Shown here: one piece after another, positions 9,717-21,900 of the stretch
Position numbering within the stretch: position 1 is the stretch's first letter
How the letters are laid out: each line of letters starts with the position of its first letter
Source of the DNA: Lithodes maja
Taxonomy: Eukaryota; Arthropoda; Malacostraca; Decapoda; Lithodidae
Reading direction: 5' to 3'
DNA: 64,000 bases
Assembly (NCBI GenBank): GCA_037953745.1
Contig: JBAKBP010007134.1
Coordinates: forward strand, 1 to 64,000
The notes under the pieces: model-generated
Seen by the model: the letters and a program-made list of their open reading frames with translations, nothing else
What the model was told of the DNA's origin: nothing
Database searches by the model: none
Program-made: the position numbers and the translations under genes

Positions 9717-10734
9717 TGAGGTGGATATCTAACCACCAAATGAGGGGAAGGATTTTATGGTGCTTCGACCTTTAGAGCCGTAACTGCTACAGAGGCTGAC
9801 TGCACCACCGAAGTGGCGGGCGGTGGGGTCGCTGCATCCCTACGCATATACTCAGGCACATGCCTCATAGCTGGGGGTGGCCGAATTGAGACAAAGCCCG
9901 AACAGAAACAACATTTCATAATACAAAATTGAAATAAAATATAAAATCATTTAAAACAAGTTAACAGTTAACGTGACTATTATAAATAGACAGGCCAACT
10001 GAGTTGACTGGGTGTCGGTTACTTTAGCCGGAAACTGAACCTTTTCTAGTATATTTATAGTAACACTAACCACTTGGCTACCACACCACCTTATATAATA
10101 AAATAAGGCCCTCAAATAATGTAAACATAAATCAAAGACTATAATTATGAAACTTTGCCTATAAAACAAAAAAAAAGGAAAAGTGAGGATTGGGCCTGTT
10201 TATATAGATAGATAGATAGATAAATAATTATGACTATAAATATTGACTATATTGACTATAAAGTGCATTTTCTCAGACGGTGTCAGTATCGGAGCGTCAT
10301 ATTTTGCACTTTCTTTAATTAAGAAAGTTGGGTCATTTAAAATGGTATCCCAAAAGAAGTAATATTACAGTGACACTGGAGAAACTATACTACCATATTG
10401 TGAAACTTTAAATGGAGGGACTCTTAAATTTGCTGTTGTATGTGAAGTTATAATAGAAGACTTTTAGTTAAGAGTCAAATATAATATCTGTTTAAAGTGA
10501 AGCTATTTATAAATGAAAACATATTACTGGAAACTTGAAATTGCTGTCCTGAGTGAAACTATTATTATGAAATATAGGAAGAAGGATCGCCTTTTTTTTC
10601 TCACCTTGGTGAAACTGTTGCCTGAATTTCCTGTTTTGAGTGAATATGTACTGTATTAAATATCTGACTATTTTAACTGAGACTGGCCTAAAATTAACTA
10701 CTGTTCTGTTTGGTATTATAATGTAAAACAGTTA

Positions 10735-11200
10735 AAACTTGCAAAATAAACAAACCAAAACTTGGACGAATACAGTAAAAAGACAAAACAACTCATCAAA
10801 ATCGCTTTTTTTTTTTTTTTTTTTTTTAAAAGAGACAATGAACGGAGGAAGGAAAAACACAGATAAAACAAAAAAGTCTATGTGCCTAAAGGCATCCTCC
10901 ATTCATAAAATGTTTGTAACAACTGGATTTAAACATTTGTAGATTGTAAGTTTGTGGAAAGCAATTCGAGGGAAGTGAATTCCAAAGAGTAGTAGTTCTA
11001 GGGATAAATGAATTTTGATAAGCAGAAGTTCTGCATTGTGGAGGAGAAAGTGTAAATTCATGGGCGCTCTCAGCTGCCCTAGTTCTACGGGAAAGATGTG
11101 GAGAGGCGGCACAATTGAAGCAAGTTCCTCGGAACAATTGCTGTGAAAATATCTGTAGAATAATGCAAGGGATAAATAAAGCATGTATGTTTGGTGTCGA
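10735..11200 (-). mobile_element. PLE-tail fragment joined to a poly-A LINE 3' end
   Basis: 10735-10805 is PLE-tail (-). A poly-T run (10807-10827) then starts a LINE 3' fragment on the minus strand encoding SFIPRTTTLWNSLPSNCFPQ and NLQMFKSSCYKHF, the usual LINE C-terminus. It is 5'-truncated. Confidence 0.6.
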
Positions 11201-11224
11201 GCCTGGATGTGTGTGTGTGTATTT

Positions 11225-11665
11225 AGGGCCATTTTATTAAACCATGGTAAGAGCTTTCCCTACTGATGTGACCTCGGAACGGCACCATACTATTTTTGCC
11301 GACTTTACAATGACTCACAATTACAATTTACAATTTTTACAATCACATCCGAACTGTTTCTGATGCGGAAATTCGCCCCCAAACGTTTTTGGGCGCGGCG
11401 CGGGCGAGATTCGATCTCGGTCCCGCCACGTGGGAGGCGAGCGCGCTGACCATTACACCAAGAGAAGTACCTGTACTCCACTTGGCATGGTAGCTCAAGC
11501 AGATTTCCGCATCTAATTCAATTACAGATACTTTGCCACAATCCAGGCATTACACTACGACCTTTCCCGACCAGATTGACCCTTATCGCTTATCTGTATA
11601 AGGGTCAATCTGGGTCGGGAAAGGTCGTAGGGAAAGCTCTTACCATGGTTTAATAAAATTACCCT
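11225..11665. mobile_element. TIR element with 39-bp ends and internal hairpin
   Basis: 11225-11263 and 11628-11665 are inverted copies around TTAAACCATGGTAAGAGC. Inside, 11555-11586 and 11599-11631 form a second hairpin (GACCTTTCCCGACCAGATTG). 11393-11470 (-) is a tRNA-like unit with B box GATCGAATCTC. Confidence 0.75.
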
Positions 11666-11824
11666 TACTGTTCTTGTATTTCAGTGTGCGGTCTGCCACG
11701 TAAGCTCATCCTGGCCCCAACCACATATCCTGATTTTGGTGTGAGTGGCTGATAATCCGGTGAATTATCCGGTAGAGTGTACAACCAGTTATAGGTACAG
11801 TATGTGTGTTGACAAGTCTGGTGT

Positions 11825-12005
11825 AAGGTCGCCCTCGATATACGATTGGGTTATCTTCCTGAAAACCCGATCTTAAATGTGAAAATTGTATAGCGAACCC
11901 TAAAATGAATGGGGTAAATGGGGATGCGTTCTGGGACCAGCCAAAACCCAAACTCCTAAATACCTATAATAATATCGTAAATCGGGGCATCGGATAGTGA
12001 GGGAG
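11825..12005. mobile_element. MITE-D copy 2
   Basis: Same repeat as 4568-4768: GATATACGATTGGGTTAT, ATGCGTTCTGGGACCAGCC, ATATCGTAAATCGGGGCATC. Confidence 0.6.
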
Positions 12006-12126
12006 ACCTGTATAATGGTTCAGGAGTAATTTATAGCGAGGCCTTCCCGAGGGTTAAGTGCCCCATTAATTACTCCTTCCATTCGTCTATACATTAGGCT
12101 ACCATAGCACAGTTGGAACGTATGTA

Positions 12127-12318
12127 CACTCCGTCAAAGAAGTATCTGCACCCCTACGCTGATCATCTGGTGTGTACAGTTCGATAGAGTTGGCACCTCT
12201 GCCTACAACTACAGTATATCCATGTGTCAGAGACGATCGTCTCTGACACACCCAACCCTATAAAGCTGTACACACCAGATGATCAGCTTAGGGGTGCAGA
12301 TACTTCTTCGACCGAGTG
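12127..12318. mobile_element. Mariner-like MITE, 192 bp
   Basis: TIRs of about 50 bp: CACTCCGTCAAAGAAGTATC at 12127 and its inverted partner ending 12318, with GCACCCCTA and GATCATCTGGTGTGTACA also shared. The left flank is TA, the right TT. 12223-12250 is a perfect 28-bp palindrome. Confidence 0.75.
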
Positions 12319-12379
12319 TTCATGCTCAGATTAATATGCAGGATTCGAAACTGCATAATAAATCGTAGGCTTGTGCATA

Positions 12380-12540
12380 ATTCTTTAACTGTCTTGATAG
12401 CATAATGCATGAGTGCGCAGAATTTCGGTGTGAGTATCCTAGGTTCAAGTCCTTGGAGTGCTACATGTATTTGTTGATTTCATTAATTGAGTTTAGAAGT
12501 AAAGTTGGTTGGTTAAAAAAATATGAAATAATGCAACCAG
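12380..12540 (+). repeat. SINE copy (TCCTAGGTTCAAGTCC family)
   Basis: Shares GTGAGTATCCTAGGTTC and TTGTTGATTTCATTAATTGA with 13560-13695, and more weakly with 15630-15750. It contains a B-box-like GGTTCAAGTCC. Confidence 0.55.
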
Positions 12541-12984
12541 CTATAGGTGTGTCTTGAATTGACTACTTGCAAGTTTCAGGCTATAAGGAAGTTGGAGCCG
12601 AGAACATCGATATTAAACTGAAATGCAATAATAATGTAGGTTTCTGGTGGATAAATGGTATGTTGAATTGGCTTTTATGTATTTATATATGTACTACGAC
12701 CGTATTTTAGCTGTAAATTCTGTTAAATATCGTTGTCTACAGCTCCAACTTCCTTATAAAACGAAACTCTCAAGTCGGCAATTATCTGGTACGATAGAGT
12801 GCAACCTTATATCCAGATTTTGCGGAGTTGAAAAATATTCGCTAGAATTCAACCAGATATCGAGATTTCGGTATGAGTGATGAACATATCGGTAGCTTGC
12901 AAGCAGGACCCGGTTTCTCAAGTAATTTACAACATCGTATCTCCCTGTGACTGTCATTTCTCAAGTCAGTGTCATAACTAGGAA

Positions 12985-13175
12985 TTATAATGTAAAATTT
13001 GCAAAATAAACAAACCAAAACTTGGACGAGCACCGTAAAAAGACAAAACAACTAATCAAAATCGCTATGTGGAAACAACGCTTAAGCAAAATAATAATTT
13101 ATAAATAAAAGAACACAATCTACCACATAGGGTGTACATTACTACATGGGCAAGTTAATCTGTTTACTGTTTTAA
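12985..13175 (-). repeat. PLE-tail repeat
   Basis: Reverse of the PLE 3' region: TTTGCAAAATAAACAAACCA, TCAAAATCGCTATGTGGAAA, CACATAGGGTGTACATTACT. Confidence 0.7.
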
Positions 13176-13559
13176 TATCACATCGTAAATTATAAATGCC
13201 TTGATATTCCGGGCCCAGGTTTATAGACGCCGGTATAAGTGGTGTAAAGTTCGCTAGAGTCGGCTTCTCTGGAGTGACGTTGGTGTTTTTTTACTTTGCT
13301 GGATAGTTGTGCAAGGTTCTCTACTTAGTTGCTGCTTCGTGCTAAGAGGAGGAGAGGCTCGGGAAAGTTGCTTCGTGGGGTAAAAAGCAGGTGACCCCCC
13401 TTAAGTGTTGAGAACCCGCGCTGACAGACTCGTAGAAGATGTCTGCCAATTTAGTCATAATGTTTTCATTAAAACTCAGGTTTTAACAAAGTATGTTCTT
13501 CCTTATTGTTGACTTGGTTATTATGTTCTCTTGTCATATGCGGTGGAGTGGCCAACTTG

Positions 13560-13695
13560 CACATGTTGTTCCAATTACAACGCAAAATCTATGTGAGTAT
13601 CCTAGGTTCGAGTCCTTGGAGTGGAGTACTACCTGTATTTGTTGATTTCATTAATTGAGTTTAGAAGTAGAGTTGGTTGGTGAAAAAATATAATC
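13560..13695 (+). repeat. SINE copy (TCCTAGGTTCGAGTCC family)
   Basis: Second copy of the repeat at 12380-12540. It is followed at 13720-13935 by sequence resembling the interior of the 131-350 MITE. Confidence 0.5.
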
Positions 13696-13964
13696 TATAA
13701 AAAAAACTACAGTACTGTACTGTATAGTCTATTCCTTATAACTTGGCCTAAGATCTCTCCCACTAACCTCTATAACTCAAGAACAACTAGAGTAATCTAG
13801 CTAATAATCCAACCATTTGGGAAGAGTGAACCAGGGAGAATAGGTGTGGAAACTTACAGTCCATTTGCTCTAGCCCTTTTTGAGTTACAGAGGTTAGGGG
13901 TGATGATTTCTGACCGACCTCTACTGAATGGACCGCAGTATTTACACAAAAGATTAGTGGAGTT

Positions 13965-14150
13965 AAATTAAAATGTAAAACTTGCAAACTAAACAAACCA
14001 AAACTTGGACAAAGACAATATAAAGGCAAAATAACTTATCAAAATCGCTATGTGGAAACATCACTTACTAAAATAAAATTTAAGAAATAAAATAACACAA
14101 TCCACCACATACGGTGTACATTACTACATGAGCAAGTTAATCTGTAATTT
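13965..14150 (-). repeat. PLE-tail repeat
   Basis: Another reverse copy of the PLE 3' region (AACTTGCAAACTAAACAAAC, CACATACGGTGTACATTACT). Confidence 0.7.
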
Positions 14151-14353
14151 GTAATTTAATTGATATTGCGTATATATTTAATTGACATTGCATATTTATT
14201 GGAACATCGCGTCCAAATTGACTAGTCGACCTTATATATATATATATAATTGTATTTATGTGCAAATAAAGATATACAGGATAAAATGTACAGTGCTTAG
14301 ATGTAATGATTATATAAAGTATATTGTATCTTCTTGTGAGTGGCTTATATATT

Positions 14354-14567
14354 AACCCTTTGAGTACCAGCGACGTGTGTTATAATTAATTATAGCTATG
14401 TTTAGACAATAATATGCAGCTTAGGAAGGATCTGTGGTAGTTTAAAGGGTTGGATGAGAGAGTTAGAAGCCTTATTATTGCTAGAGGTCCTTCCTAATCT
14501 GAATAAAATTGTCTAATCGTTCCTAGAATATGATGAAAAGGACGTCCCTGGTACTGTTATGGGTTAA
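14354..14567. mobile_element. MITE-B copy
   Basis: TTAACCCTTTGAGTACCAG to CCTGGTACTGTTATGGGTTAA. The internal inverted halves are GCAGCTTAGGAAGGA and TCCTTCCTAATCTGAATA. Confidence 0.65.
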
Positions 14568-14758
14568 AAACAAAAGAGTATCGATTTGTTCATAATATTT
14601 TTCAACTACAAATAAATTGACTGTAAATAGAAGTTGTGTATGGTCTGAACATTTTTTATGAGCCCTCGAAATATTATAATTGAAGAGACTGTGATAAGAA
14701 GGAGGTACTGTTCTAAAAGATATGTTCCATTTGTTTAATACCTGTATTAAAAGTTGAG

Positions 14759-15163
14759 AGACTCAGACCAAGAGTGAGAGCAGTGGAAATGAATTACTTA
14801 AGGAGTGTGTGCGGAGTTACATGGAGGGATAGACAGACTAATGAGGAAGTAAGAAGGAGGTGTGGTGTGGAGGTAAATGTGCTGGAAAGTGTGAAAAGGA
14901 ACAACTTGAGATGGTTCGGCCATATGGAACGTATGGAAAGCGAGAGAATGACTAAGAGGGTGTACGAGAGCGAGGTGGAGGGACAGAGGGGGAGAGGTAG
15001 ACCGAATATGAGGTGGAAGGATGGAGTGAGGAACTACATGAACGAAGGCGGTGCTGGTTGGGGGGAGGGGCGTCGACTGACTGGGGACAGAGGTGCATGG
15101 GGGCGGTTCGTTCGTGGCCACCCCTTCGGGGATCACGGCGTCAGGCAATAGATAGATAGATAG
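14759..15163 (+). mobile_element. LINE-G 3' fragment with target duplication
   Basis: The 13-bp duplication ATTAAAAGTTGAG sits at 14746-14758 and 15164-15176. It encodes the LINE C-terminus (NNLRWFGHMERMESERMTKR, RGRGRPNMRWKDG, HPFGDHGVRQ) in one open frame, then (GATA)n. It is nearly identical to the corresponding part of 52610-53294. Confidence 0.85.
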
Positions 15164-15424
15164 ATTAAAAGTTGAGGTCGTCACACTTGATTTTGGTTCA
15201 TTGAGCATTTACCTTATGGTTGTACAGTATATTATATGCAGTTTATATCGATCTGTCTGTCTCTCTATTTCTATATACAGTACAGTACTGTCAATCCTCT
15301 GTTTACGTGAGAATATGGGCGACACGATATAATAGGAAATCGCTTAATTGGCACAACATGCCTTATAGTATTATTTACTTATGGGCGGCACCCGCCTCCG
15401 GACCGGCTTATTTACACCATCTAT

Positions 15425-15478
15425 TGATATTCTAGCAATCTATCTATCTATATGTCCAGGCCCATTCCCCCCCCCCCC

Positions 15479-15527
<49 letters not shown>

Positions 15528-15580
15528 GGGGGTGGCCGACTTGAGACAGCCCGAATAGGGACAACACAACACAACAGCAA
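15425..15580 (-). repeat. GATA-tail repeat with poly-C/poly-T
   Basis: Reverse copy: (TATC)n, then GGCCCA, a C20/T38-type run (15467-15524), then GGGGGTGGCCGACTTGAGAC. A SINE-like piece follows at 15630-15750. Confidence 0.6.
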
Positions 15581-16097
15581 TGAACACATTGATGTTGCCT
15601 GGGACAAATTTAAGTGGTTATGGAACATATTATCATCCTTGGTTCGATTCCTTGGAGTACCACATACTGTATATTCATTTGATTTCATTAATTAGGTTTA
15701 TTTTTAAGTTAATTGGTGGGTTGGTGAATAAATATGAGAATAGTGTAAAATGAATTAAAGGATGTCTTATTGACCTCAAATGAAGAAGAGTAGGAAGGCT
15801 TGTTTGACTTGAAGGAGGGTTCTGAGGCCCCCTTAAGCCCCGTCCACACGATCGAGCACTGCCCGTCGGGCACAAGGGAAATGTTTGATATGGGGCAAAT
15901 TCATCGGGCAAACCAGGGATATGCCCGTTCATGCAGTTGAGCGAAATCGCTAGGCACTGTCCGGCAGTTTGCCGGCGGTTATTTGGTCATTTGGGCCCTC
16001 CAGGAAGGCCAAGTCGAACTGCCCGGCAGTTTGCCAGGGGGAATGGGGATAAAGGGGCCCGTGGAAGGAGGGAAATAAATGTGTAGCTTGATCTTTA

Positions 16098-16307
16098 ACC
16101 CATTCAATACCGGTAACATCCATTTTATTATATTCTAGCTATTATAATAAGTCTTTACACGGCTTAGGAAGGACGTCTACCCATTAAAAGGCTACAGACT
16201 ATCTCAATTAATCCCTTTAGCTATCATATATTCTTTTAATCTTTATGCAATCGTCTAAATGTAGCTCAAAACAAATACAAAAATACTTCGCCGGTACAGA
16301 AGGGGTT
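16098..16307. mobile_element. MITE-B copy
   Basis: TTAACCCATTCAATACCGG to CGGTACAGAAGGGGTTAA. TTAA lies at both ends and the middle is self-complementary. A (TA)n run follows at 16313. Confidence 0.7.
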
Positions 16308-16559
16308 AATAAATATATATATATATATATATATTTTATCCTTCTATTATACGGGCATCAATCAGGAAAATTTGGTGGAAGGTAAACAGGATGTAATGTG
16401 TGCAATCACTTATTAAATGTCACTGATGGTATGACTTTAATGTTAGCTTCAGAATAAAGTATGGGGAGCGTCCCCATTTATATTGATAAGTTATTATTAG
16501 CAATATGAATATTTTATTAAGATTATTCCTATAACTATGATGAAATATATTTATCTTTA

Positions 16560-17950
16560 GAAAAACGTTGGAATCGCAACGACGAGACGATTCCAAATAT
16601 ACCATAATATTGAATTGTCAAAATCAGACCAAAATCATCGATTTGCCTGGGCTTAATTAAACCCAGGCATTTTTGAACAAATGTTTTCGATTCTGGGCGA
16701 ATGGCTGGTCGAAAATGAAATCTACGACCATGTATGGAAGCTGTCCGTCGAGAGAAATCGAATGACACCAGGCAGAATTCCCTAGGACTTATAGTTTGGG
16801 CTACAGAGGACTTTTTAAAGTCCAAAAACTGGTAATTTGGGCCGTTCTGGGAGGCCAAGTCAAAATCGAAATCTTAAACTAATAATCCGATTTCAATTAT
16901 GTTTGTGTCATTTGATTCAGCGTGTCAAAGTGAACTTCTGGTTAAAATTTGAACAAAATCCATATATAGATAACTCGTCTATGGAGTTTTAAACTTTAAA
17001 ATAGGCCTATTGGGCCTAAAAAATTGGTCAAAATAAAAAAATGCATACACCATTGGAATCCTAATGACGAGACGAATCCATATATACCTATGAAAACTCG
17101 AAATTCGAAAGTCGCCCGCCAAGTGCAAACATTTTCCTGGGCCCAGGAAATTTTGGACCAATTTGTTTTCGATTCTGAGCGAATGGCTGGGCGAAAATTA
17201 AATATAAGACCACGTATAGAAGCAGCTCGGCGATAAAAATCGAATGGCATCAAGTAGAATTCCCTAGGACGTATAGTTTGGGCTACAGAGGACTTTTAAA
17301 GTCCAAAAAACAGTCTCCTGGGCCCTCCAGGAAGGCCGTCAAAATCTAAATCCTAAACTAATAGTCCGATTTCAATTCTGTTTGCGCCATTCGATCCAAC
17401 GTGTCAAAGTGAACTTTAGGTAAACAATTTAACAAAATCCATACATAGATAACTCGTTTATGGATTTTTTAACTTTTTAAACTTTAAAATAGGCCTATTG
17501 GGCCTAAAAATTGGTCAAAATTAAAAAATGCATATACCGTTGGAATTGTAATGACGAGACGAATCCATATATACCTATGAAAACTCGAAATTCGAAAGTC
17601 GCCCGCCAAGTGCAAAACATTTCCTGGGCAGGGATTTTGGAAAAAAAAAAAAATCTATTTTGGGCCAATGGCTGGTCGAAAATGCAATCTACGACCATGT
17701 ATAGAAGCTGCTCGTCGGGAAAAATCGAATGGCACCAAGTAGAATTCCCTAGGAATTATAGTTTGGGCTAGAGAGGACTTTTAAAGTCCAAAAACTGGTC
17801 ATTTGCATGGGCCCTTCTGGGAGGCCGAGTCAAATACGAAATCCTAAACTAATTGTCCGATTTCAATTATGTTTGCGCCATTCGATTCAGCGTGTCAAAG
17901 TGTATTTGTGGTATAAATTTGAACAATATCCATACATAGATAACAACGGA
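16560..17950. repeat. Tandem array, ~485-bp unit, 3 copies
   Basis: TATAGTTTGGGCTACAGAGG recurs at about 16788 and 17272, and in near-identical form at 17758. AAAATAGGCCTATTGGGCCT recurs at about 16996 and 17484, and again in an isolated piece at 18281. Copies differ by small indels. No coding content. Confidence 0.85.
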
Positions 17951-18839
17951 AAGTACTGCTACTTTAGGCGTACCTCGATTTCTAATAAATTATAATAGTT
18001 ACCCATTTAAAACTATCGTTTTCTGTAAAGATTATTGAAAGAAAACTATATCCCGTCTTCAATATTGTATGGCTAACTATACTATTTGAACATGCCATAT
18101 TATCATTAACGTGGCTGATCTATTATAACAAGTGGGTAATTTGGGTGGAAGGAAGACACAGGAAAGAGCTTTAATTATATATCCTTCTCTAACTAATAAC
18201 ACACAACAAAGCCACTCCAACAGCTTCTTCTCTGAATTAGACAGCCACCATGTAGGAGGGACAGTGGTTTTTAAACTTTAAAATAGGCCTATTGGGCCTA
18301 AAAATTGGTCAAAATTAAAACAATCATATACCGTTGGAATCCTAATGACGAGACGAATCCATATATACCATCCGCAATTTCATTATTTAATTAATTTTAT
18401 ATAAACTTAGGTTGGATCATCTCACTATAAATCTCACCTGCAAGCACTCTTGATTGAATACTTCGTATATTGCTCGACAAGTTTCAGGAATAATGCGAGA
18501 CAAACTATGCTTGGATATCCATTTGAAACAAACATGAAGTGTTGCTTCCAGTCGAGCTTCTGCCGATATATGCACTCCCTCCTATTGGCATCTACTTGGA
18601 TATATATATATAGATTATATAACTGTCCTGTGATTATTGTTGTTGGGGACCATGGTGATCATACCGGACCCACTGACCCAGCCCTGCCGAGCTCCTACTC
18701 TGACCACTGGCAGACTTTGACTGGCCAATCACTGCCCGGCTGTCGTGTGGACAACACCGCAAGCGTGTTTAACAGACTTTGCCCGGTGAAGGGGCACAGC
18801 CCGCCGGACACTGCTCGATCGTGTAGACGGGGCTTTAAC

Positions 18840-19595
18840 ATCTGATCAACTTCAATATGGCGTCTCTGTTGGCCCAAACTGTACGGACACTTGACTCATC
18901 CATGCCCAGGGCCTTGACTTTGACTGGATGCCCTTTTCCTCTCTTCTTTCTATTGACTATCTCTTAGCTTAGTCTGGTGGAATATGTTGGTCATTTTGCC
19001 TCAAGGTATGGCTTGGCAGGCTAAAGTGGACAGTAACATGGGGAGCAAAAGAATTTATTCACAGAACCAAAACTACGACTGAAGCGGGAAGAAAGGGATA
19101 TTCCACAATCCCACCAACCAGGATGCCGACACGTCACTGCACCAGGTGACGTCACAGCCTACGACGCAGCTTCCCTCGCCTTAACACGAGAAGTGCGATA
19201 GAACTCACGGAAGTATGTGTATGTTACATATGACTTTTGGTAGTCAATGTATTCAAGGGGTTAACTCCAAGTAAGGAGTATTAGGAAGACGTTTTGAAGT
19301 ATGCTCCAATCTAGTTAATGATAAGGGTTAACCATTAACTCCAAGTAAGAAGACAGATGGTGTCTATCCTTCTGAATTATATCTAGGTTATTGTAGTTTG
19401 TAGTAGGTTGATGTTGTAGGTTGAAATCTCAGCTCTCCGTCCTGCTCTCTCGTATATTGATAGATAGATAATGAAGATAGATAATCGCCGCCACCATTCC
19501 TTACAATGTAGGTAAAGGAAAAGATCTCTATTGTATCCAAAACCACTTTGATTTATTTAAGTAACAACTGAAAGATTATAAAGATGTACTAATAA
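18840..19595. other. Region with no recognised feature
   Basis: No exon, repeat or RNA gene was recognised here. A duplicated phrase (TTAACTCCAAGTAAG) occurs at about 19260 and 19333. Confidence 0.4.
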
Positions 19596-19597
19596 AA

Positions 19598-20447
19598 TAT
19601 ATTATTTTTATTAATCTCACCACCACACCCCCAATGAAATTAATTAAAGTATATATGATCCACCGGGATTCGAACCCGGGTTATCACACACATATTTTTG
19701 CCACCTTAACCATTACACCACCAGGACGGTTAAAGGTTTATGCACACGCCTACGACTTATTATCCATTCTCGAATACTGGATATTAATCTAATCATGTTC
19801 ATATTCCCAACCGCACTATGGTAGCCTACTGTTTAAGTGAGAGGAAAGAATATTCATGGGGCACAGATCATATAGACCGGCCTCTCGAAGAAATATCCCT
19901 AAACCTACTAATAATATTATTTTTATTAATCTCACCACCACACCCCCAATGAAATTAATTAAAGTATATATGATCCACCGGGATTCGAACCCGGGTTATC
20001 ACACACATATTTTTGCCACCTTAACCATTACACCACCAGGACGGTTAAAGGTTTATGCACACGCCTACGACTTATTATCCATTCTCGAATACTGGATATT
20101 AATCTAATCATGTTCATATTCCCAACCGCACTATGGTAGCCTACTGTTTAAGTGAGAGGAAAGAATATTCATGGGGCACAGATCATATAGACCGGCCTCT
20201 CGAAGAAATATCCCTAAACCTACTAATAATATTATTTTTATTAATCTCACCACCACACCCCCAATGAAATTAATTAAAGTATATATGATCCACCGGGATT
20301 CGAACCCGGGTTATCACACACATATTTTTGCCACCTTAACCATTACACCACCAGGACGGTTAAAGGTTTATGCACACGCCTACGACTTATTATCCATTCT
20401 CGAATACTGGATATTAATCTAATCATGTTCATATTCCCAACCGCACT
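19598..20447. repeat. 315-bp tandem repeat carrying a tRNA-like unit, ~2.7 copies
   Basis: Units start at 19606, 19921 and 20236 and look identical. Each has, on the minus strand, a tRNA-like block with A box TGGTGTAATGGTTA and perfect B box GGTTCGAATCC (for example about 19661-19734). The acceptor stem does not pair well, so a functional tRNA is doubtful. Confidence 0.9.
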
Positions 20448-21050
20448 GAAAGAGAATTCCCTATGTTGAGAGGGAATCTCTGGGTCTGTTAACGTGCCCA
20501 ATGCTTGTGTCTATCTGTCGTCAAAACCTTCACCATACCTCCTGTACCTCTGACACCTTTCCATACACCCTAGATCTGATGGAAAATTACTAAGACCCTT
20601 CCTATCACATGTTCAGAGTGTGGTGAGGAATCAAGAGTGTTGAGGTGAGCTTACATAGCGTGGGAAGGGAATCTGACTAAGGAATTTTAGAAGGAGAGGA
20701 AGTACAGGAAGTTACAATGAATACTCCCAAGGTGTACAGGCACCTGCATAAGTATCATTCATTGCAAGTAAATCACCTTAAAATTATATTAGAGTTGAAT
20801 ATAATGATTCCTAATAATGATGATATAATCTAAGATGTACTTGCGGGTTTTTTCTATATATTTATTTATTCATTTATTTTTGAGCTTCCATCCAAAAAAA
20901 AAATTAAAAACACCCCCTCCATCTAAAACCAATATAAAAACACCTCCTAGGCTCCCTTACAAGATAAATTTGTACATTTTTCGGTAGAAAAATGTCTGTT
21001 CCTTCTAAATTTCTCCAATGACTTTGAGTGAGGATTTCCTAGCTTGAAAG
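20448..21050. other. Region with no recognised feature
   Basis: Lies between the tandem repeat and the last synaptotagmin-like exon and should include that gene's 3' UTR. TTTTTCGGTAGAAAAATGTC at about 20976 recurs near 23897. Confidence 0.4.
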
Positions 21051-21284
21051 TTAAATTTGAAGTCGATGCCACATTTCCACCTTAGCCATCCTCCTGAGAG
21101 CTTGTCCCCATTGAGTGAGTCTAGTGTCCAGAGGGTCGCCCGGGACACTAACACACTCGTTGGTCTGATCAAATATCCCTGGGGCTTTAAGAAGTTCACC
21201 CCCAAACAGTTGATGTGGACCCAGCACCACGCGACCCAGCTCCGCCACGTTGGAGGTTACGTTGTGCCGAGCTTTACCGTACAC
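21051..21284 (-). CDS. Synaptotagmin-like last exon 7 (C2B end, WHxL tail)
   Basis: Acceptor CCAACAG. It encodes VYGKARHNVTSNVAELGRVV ... WGQALRRMAKVEMWHRLQI and stops at TAA (21053-21051). The long insert around TNECVSVPGDPLD between strand 7 and the final helix is unlike classical synaptotagmins. Confidence 0.8.
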   Translation of the reverse strand: MYGKARHNVTSNVAELGRVVLGPHQLFGGELLKAPGIFDQTNECVSVPGDPLDTRLTQWGQALRRMAKVEMWHRLQI

Positions 21285-21459
21285 CTGTTGGAAAATTAAG
21301 AACAACATAAGAAAATGGGAGTCTGCAGAATGCCGATTGGCCCACACAAGGCAGATCCCTCTCACACCCAACCCTAATTATAGGCCCAGCTCACTAACGC
21401 AAGTCGGCCACTCCCAATAAAAAATAAAAAATAAAAATGGGGTATGTGCCAGAGTAGCC

Positions 21460-21895
21460 TATATACATACATACATACATACATACAGTACACACATACA
21501 TACATACATAAATACATACACACATACATAAATACATACATAAATACATCAACTGCTGAGCTCTGGAACTCTCTCCCAGAATCAGTCTTTCCCTCTTCCA
21601 ATGACTTAAGTTGCTTCAAACTCCATGTGTCCAGGCATTTTAGCTCGAACGTCCCTTGATTTTGGCCCTGCCACTCTTTCAACTCTGGTGGAGGCACGCG
21701 ATACAGGCAGTTCTGCCTTTTGTCTCCCTCACTCACATAGAGAAAACAAATAAATACACTCAGGCCCATTCCTTTGTTTTTCCTTTTTTTTCTTGGGGTG
21801 GCTAACTCGAGACAGAGCCCGAATAGGGACAACACAACACAACAGAAAACAATGAACACACAAAAACAAAACACAAATTCACACACATCTATGGA
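21460..21895. mobile_element. (ACAT)n, LINE-A 3' fragment (+), GATA-tail repeat (-)
   Basis: 21464-21545 is an ACAT/AAAT microsatellite. 21548-21740 (+) encodes LWNSLPESVFPSSNDLSCFK, the LINE-A C-terminus. 21745-21893 is a complete-looking GATA-tail repeat on the minus strand. All lie in the last synaptotagmin-like intron. Confidence 0.65.
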
Positions 21896-21900
21896 GTTAC

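Larger units (their letters stand above)
15836..18834. mobile_element. ~3-kb TIR element, TTA-flanked, no ORF
   Basis: Begins AGCCCCGTCCACACGATCG and ends with its inverted copy (one mismatch in the first 19). TTA flanks both sides (15833-15835, 18835-18837). A 3-bp TTA/TAA duplication and this TIR style fit PIF/Harbinger-like elements; the superfamily is inferred. Inside are a MITE-B, a tandem array and no transposase. Confidence 0.65.

Noticed and set aside
19661..19734. Functional tRNA gene, and similar at 4410, 5388, 9650, 11393, 24600, 41255
   Set aside because: A and B boxes are good, but acceptor or anticodon stems pair poorly and most are joined to repeat bodies, so SINE or tandem-repeat origin is likelier.
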